A stretch of DNA of 7,799 nucleotides from CAZNQW01 sp964575225 (lineage in GTDB: Bacteria > Chloroflexota > Anaerolineae > JAAYZQ01). Position numbers and translations under genes: made by a program. The DNA is taken from assembly GCA_964575225.1 (NCBI GenBank), contig CAZNQW010000190.1, forward strand, positions 1-7,799, written 5' to 3'. Position 1 is the stretch's first letter. Each line of letters opens with the position of its first letter. Positions 5,665 to 7,799 of the stretch are shown here, in pieces. The notes under the pieces are model-generated. The model saw only the letters and a list, made by a program, of their open reading frames with translations, did no database searches and was not told the DNA's origin.

Positions 5665-5705
5665 GACTGCCCTTTTTGCAGGGCAGTCAATATTCTGAAC
5701 AGAAT
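5665..5705. promoter_or_regulatory. Adjacent hairpin and 14-bp palindrome between nirS and hcp
   Basis: GACTGCCCT (5665-5673) pairs with AGGGCAGTC (5680-5688) over a 6-base loop. Next to it ATTCTGAACAGAAT (5692-5705) is a perfect palindrome with a 2-base centre. The minus strand also has TTGACT (5689-5684) here, but no -10 follows at the right spacing. The palindrome could be an operator. The function is unassigned. Confidence 0.35.
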
Positions 5706-5819
5706 TGGTCTAACGATTGGGTGGCCCGCCCGCGTTCCTGACCCGTTTGGGGCAGCGGCTCTATGCCTCGACCACAGACGATTTTGGCTTCTCTGCGCGC
5801 TATCCCGGCCGCCGCGTTT

Positions 5820-7361
5820 CTAGTGCCCCAAGGTCTCGGTGCGGCGGGCGGTGCCAAAGACGCCGCTGGGCGTCGTCACGCCGCCCACCTCGGCCACCTT
5901 CTCCAGGGTGAGGGCGTCGTACACCCGCACTACGTTCCCCTGCCAATCGGCCACGTACACGAACTTGCCGTCGGCCGTAAAGCCGGGGTGCAGGGGCTGT
6001 ATCCCCTCCTCGATGATCTTGACCACCTCAAAGGTCGCGGCATCCAGGACATAGATCCGGTTGGCCGGATCGGCAAACATCGTGTCGGCCCAGACGTAGG
6101 GATTGCCCGGATGGCTGCGGACGAACAGTCCCGGCCCCGAGGTCTCGACCTGGGCCACAATCTCCAAGCTCGACAGATCCCAGATGGTGATCTTGCCCTC
6201 GCCGGCGTGGACCGTGGCGCCATAGGCCGTGCCGTTGGCTTCCCATGTGGCGCCCGAGCCGGGGTGGGGGATCTGGCCTGTGGGGATCTGGGTCACCAGC
6301 TCCCACTGGGCCACGTCGATGACGGCCATCCAATGGTCGCCCTGCGAAGCGATAAAGAAGGTACGGTTGTCGGGGCTCAGAAAGCCATCGTGCAGAATGC
6401 GGCCCACCCCTTCCACCTTGTCGATGGGAAAGCCGGGCTGGGAATAGTCGATGCGCCACATCTGGCCCGCTTCTTTCAGCGCCAGGATAAAGTAGGGGCC
6501 CACCAGCTCGGGCGACACGTCCGAGACGATGGCCACCCGCGAGGCGACAAACTGGCCGTCGGGGTCGGTGCCCTCGGCGACGATGACCTGCAACGGCTCC
6601 AGCGTGCGAGCGTCGAGGAGGACGGCGGTGTTGGGCACAAAATTGCCGGCGATGAGGTACTGGCCGTCGTCCGAGATGGCCAACCCCCGCGAGTCGACGC
6701 CCACGCGCACCTGGGTCACCGGCTGGAGGGTGTACAGGTCGATCTTGAACAGCCAGCCGTCGCGGCCCAGGTTGTAAGCCCAGCGGTCGGAGGTGGGATC
6801 AAAGGCATAGCCGTGGGCGCGATAGCTGGCCGGCACGTGGGCCAGCAGCCGATGGCTGTCGCCGTCGAACACGGCGATAGAGCGCGCCTCGCGCTCGGTG
6901 ACCAGCATCAGGTTGTCCAGGTTGCCGTCATGGGTGGGGGCGTCGGGCAGGGTGGCCTCGTCGACCAGCACCTGGCGGCTGGCTACGATCTGGTCCATCT
7001 CCCAGTGGGTCGCTTCGTCCGAGGGCTCGCTGCGGATTAGGTCGATCAGCGCCCGAATTTCCTCGTCGGTCATGCCCACGGGACCCCAGGCCGGCATCAC
7101 CGTGCCCGGCTTGCCGTTTTTGATGATGTCAAAGTAAAAGTCGTCGCCGGCTTCCAGCCGCTCGGGGATGAGGGCCGGGCCCACGCCGCCTTCCCGGTCG
7201 GGTCCGTGGCAGCCGCCGCAGCTATCGCGGTAGAGTTCGACCACGGCGCCCGGCCCCGAGTCGGTGGCAAAGGGCAGGGTGGGAGAAGGCGTCGCCCCGC
7301 CCGAAGCGCAGGCCGCCAAGATCCATATGAGCGCGAAAAGCAATCCCAGTTTCTTGATCAT
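5820..7361 (-). CDS. nirS: Cytochrome cd1 nitrite reductase, lipoprotein form
   Basis: This 513-residue protein resembles NirS, which reduces nitrite to NO outside the cytoplasmic membrane. Residues 1-18 are a lipoprotein signal (ILAAC, lipid on C18), followed by a short Thr/Pro/Ser linker. A compact cytochrome c domain has C48-G-G-C51-H52 and a likely Met ligand, M89 (TVMPAWG). The d1-heme eight-bladed propeller spans about residues 124-513 and ends with the family-type VTTPSGVF segment. The proximal d1 ligand is H183 (RAHGYAF). Both distal-pocket His that bind substrate are present, H324 (LHDG) and H366 (PHPGSGA), 42 residues apart as in Pseudomonas NirS (His327/His369). This favours a nitrite reductase over NirN or NirF. 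It is shorter than the 568-residue Pseudomonas precursor. ATG 7361 has an AGGA upstream. No d1-heme synthesis genes are in the window. Confidence 0.85.
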   Translation of the reverse strand: MIKKLGLLFALIWILAACASGGATPSPTLPFATDSGPGAVVELYRDSCGGCHGPDREGGVGPALIPERLEAGDDFYFDIIKNGKPGTVMPAWGPVGMTDEEIRALIDLIRSEPSDEATHWEMDQIVASRQVLVDEATLPDAPTHDGNLDNLMLVTEREARSIAVFDGDSHRLLAHVPASYRAHGYAFDPTSDRWAYNLGRDGWLFKIDLYTLQPVTQVRVGVDSRGLAISDDGQYLIAGNFVPNTAVLLDARTLEPLQVIVAEGTDPDGQFVASRVAIVSDVSPELVGPYFILALKEAGQMWRIDYSQPGFPIDKVEGVGRILHDGFLSPDNRTFFIASQGDHWMAVIDVAQWELVTQIPTGQIPHPGSGATWEANGTAYGATVHAGEGKITIWDLSSLEIVAQVETSGPGLFVRSHPGNPYVWADTMFADPANRIYVLDAATFEVVKIIEEGIQPLHPGFTADGKFVYVADWQGNVVRVYDALTLEKVAEVGGVTTPSGVFGTARRTETLGH

Positions 7362-7419
7362 TCATCCATCCTGGACGCACAAAATCCAACGAATGTGGGG
7401 AGCCCAACCATTCCCCGGG

Positions 7420-7461
7420 ATTATACCAGTTGGTTCAGGCATGCGCCATGATCAAGATCAT
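7420..7461 (-). promoter_or_regulatory. FNR/CRP-type operator and promoter of nirS
   Basis: On the minus strand ATGATCTTGATCAT (7461-7448) carries the TGAT-N4-ATCA core of FNR-family sites. It differs from TTGAT-N4-ATCAA only at the outermost base of each half. A perfect TATAAT -10 lies at 7425-7420. If transcription starts near 7413, the operator centre is at -41.5, the standard position for FNR-class activation. No -35 hexamer is needed there and none is seen. The leader to ATG 7361 is about 50 bases. The binding protein (FNR, DNR, NnrR or similar) is not in the window. Confidence 0.72.
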
Positions 7462-7799
7462 GCCCACCCATTCCCAGGGTTCGATGCGGGCACGATGAGG
7501 GAATCCAGTTTACCGATGCGCTTTCAGTATAAACCGAGAGAATGCGTCAAGGGGGTTCTCGTGGTCATAGGGCGACCGCAGTTATCGCATCAATTGGATA
7601 ATGATACCTGATTGAGAAGGCTCACTGTGCTCCACCCGAAGGGCCATGCCGCCGGGAGGCGTGCTTTCTTGTAGTACAGCGTACGTGTGGGGGTGCCCGC
7701 GCACCCCCACACCCCGCGCCGGGGGGCGGCGGCCCCCCCCCCCCCCCCAATAAATAGGTGGCCGCGCGTGGTACCGGTTGATACGAGAAGAAGGGGGGC
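7462..7799. other. Non-coding contig end with hairpin and unreliable tail
   Basis: No supported gene lies here. GTGTGGGGGTGC (7685-7696) pairs perfectly with GCACCCCCACAC (7701-7712) over a 4-base loop. It could be the transcript end of a gene beyond the contig, or simply a place where assembly stopped. A run of 16 C (7733-7748) follows, and the last 51 bases fit nothing else in the window. A poly-C run at a contig end is what reverse-complemented poly-G read tails look like, so treat 7713-7799 with caution. Confidence 0.6.

Noticed and set aside
5614..5688. Intrinsic terminator for nirS
   Set aside because: Both hairpins are stable, but neither is followed by a T-run on the minus strand.
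5660..5689. TTGACT (5689-5684) as the -35 of an hcp promoter
   Set aside because: No acceptable -10 hexamer follows at 16-18 bases, and the region is the hairpin stem.
5763..7040. Long plus-strand open frame opposite nirS, and a similar one at 1127-2305 opposite subunit I
   Set aside because: They are mirror frames of high-GC genes, rich in His, Gln, Gly and Asp, with no family motif and no credible ribosome-binding site.
5820..7361. NirN or NirF (d1-heme maturation proteins) instead of NirS
   Set aside because: Both distal His (H324, H366) and the proximal His (H183) are present with NirS spacing, together with a cytochrome c domain. A d1-biosynthesis role is not fully excluded without a tree.
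7526..7550. TTGACG ... TATACT as a second nirS promoter
   Set aside because: The spacer is only 13 bases. The TATAAT box at 7420-7425 with the FNR-type site is far better.

Overview
The window looks like one complete, short metagenomic contig from a GC-rich bacterium. Bases 1-13 match the inner end of the Illumina adapter exactly, and the far end runs into a 16-base poly-C tract followed by unreliable-looking sequence. No taxonomic marker is present. The Thr/Pro/Ser-rich lipoprotein linker and the combination of cd1 nitrite reductase, Hcp and an unusual heme-copper enzyme would suit Chloroflexota or a similar environmental lineage, but that is a guess.

Every gene I can support is on the minus strand, so transcription runs from the high-numbered end to the low-numbered end. 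In that order they are: a cytochrome cd1 nitrite reductase lipoprotein (NirS-like, 7361-5820); a hybrid cluster protein (Hcp, 5541-3895); a YgbA-family protein (3579-3205); and a tight three-gene operon. The operon encodes a 34-residue one-helix peptide (2902-2798), a subunit II that has lost its CuA ligands (2795-2373) and a heme-copper oxidase-superfamily subunit I (2359-725). It ends in a strong intrinsic terminator. The last gene is the 5' part of an unrelated secreted protein (356-14), which has its own sigma70-type promoter.

The first six genes make a coherent set for nitrogen-oxide respiration or defence. NirS makes NO from nitrite outside the membrane. The heme-copper enzyme is best read as an NO reductase: one CuB histidine is replaced by aspartate, and the active-site tyrosine needed for O2 reduction is missing. 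Hcp reduces NO or hydroxylamine in the cytoplasm. YgbA belongs to a family induced by nitrosative stress. A CRP/FNR-type operator centred at -41.5 from a perfect TATAAT box precedes nirS, and other palindromes precede hcp and the oxidase operon.

The most interesting element is the subunit operon. Its gene order and small-subunit size recall Thermus cbaDBA (ba3 oxidase), but both copper centres are altered: His to Asp at CuB, and His/Cys/Cys to Tyr/Ser/Ser at CuA. It is probably a member of one of the newer NOR families derived from oxygen reductases, or a relative of them. The intergenic regions hold hairpins, a 50-bp tandem duplication, a 19-bp tandem repeat and a dispersed-repeat-like segment. 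I found no tRNA, rRNA, CRISPR or insertion sequence.
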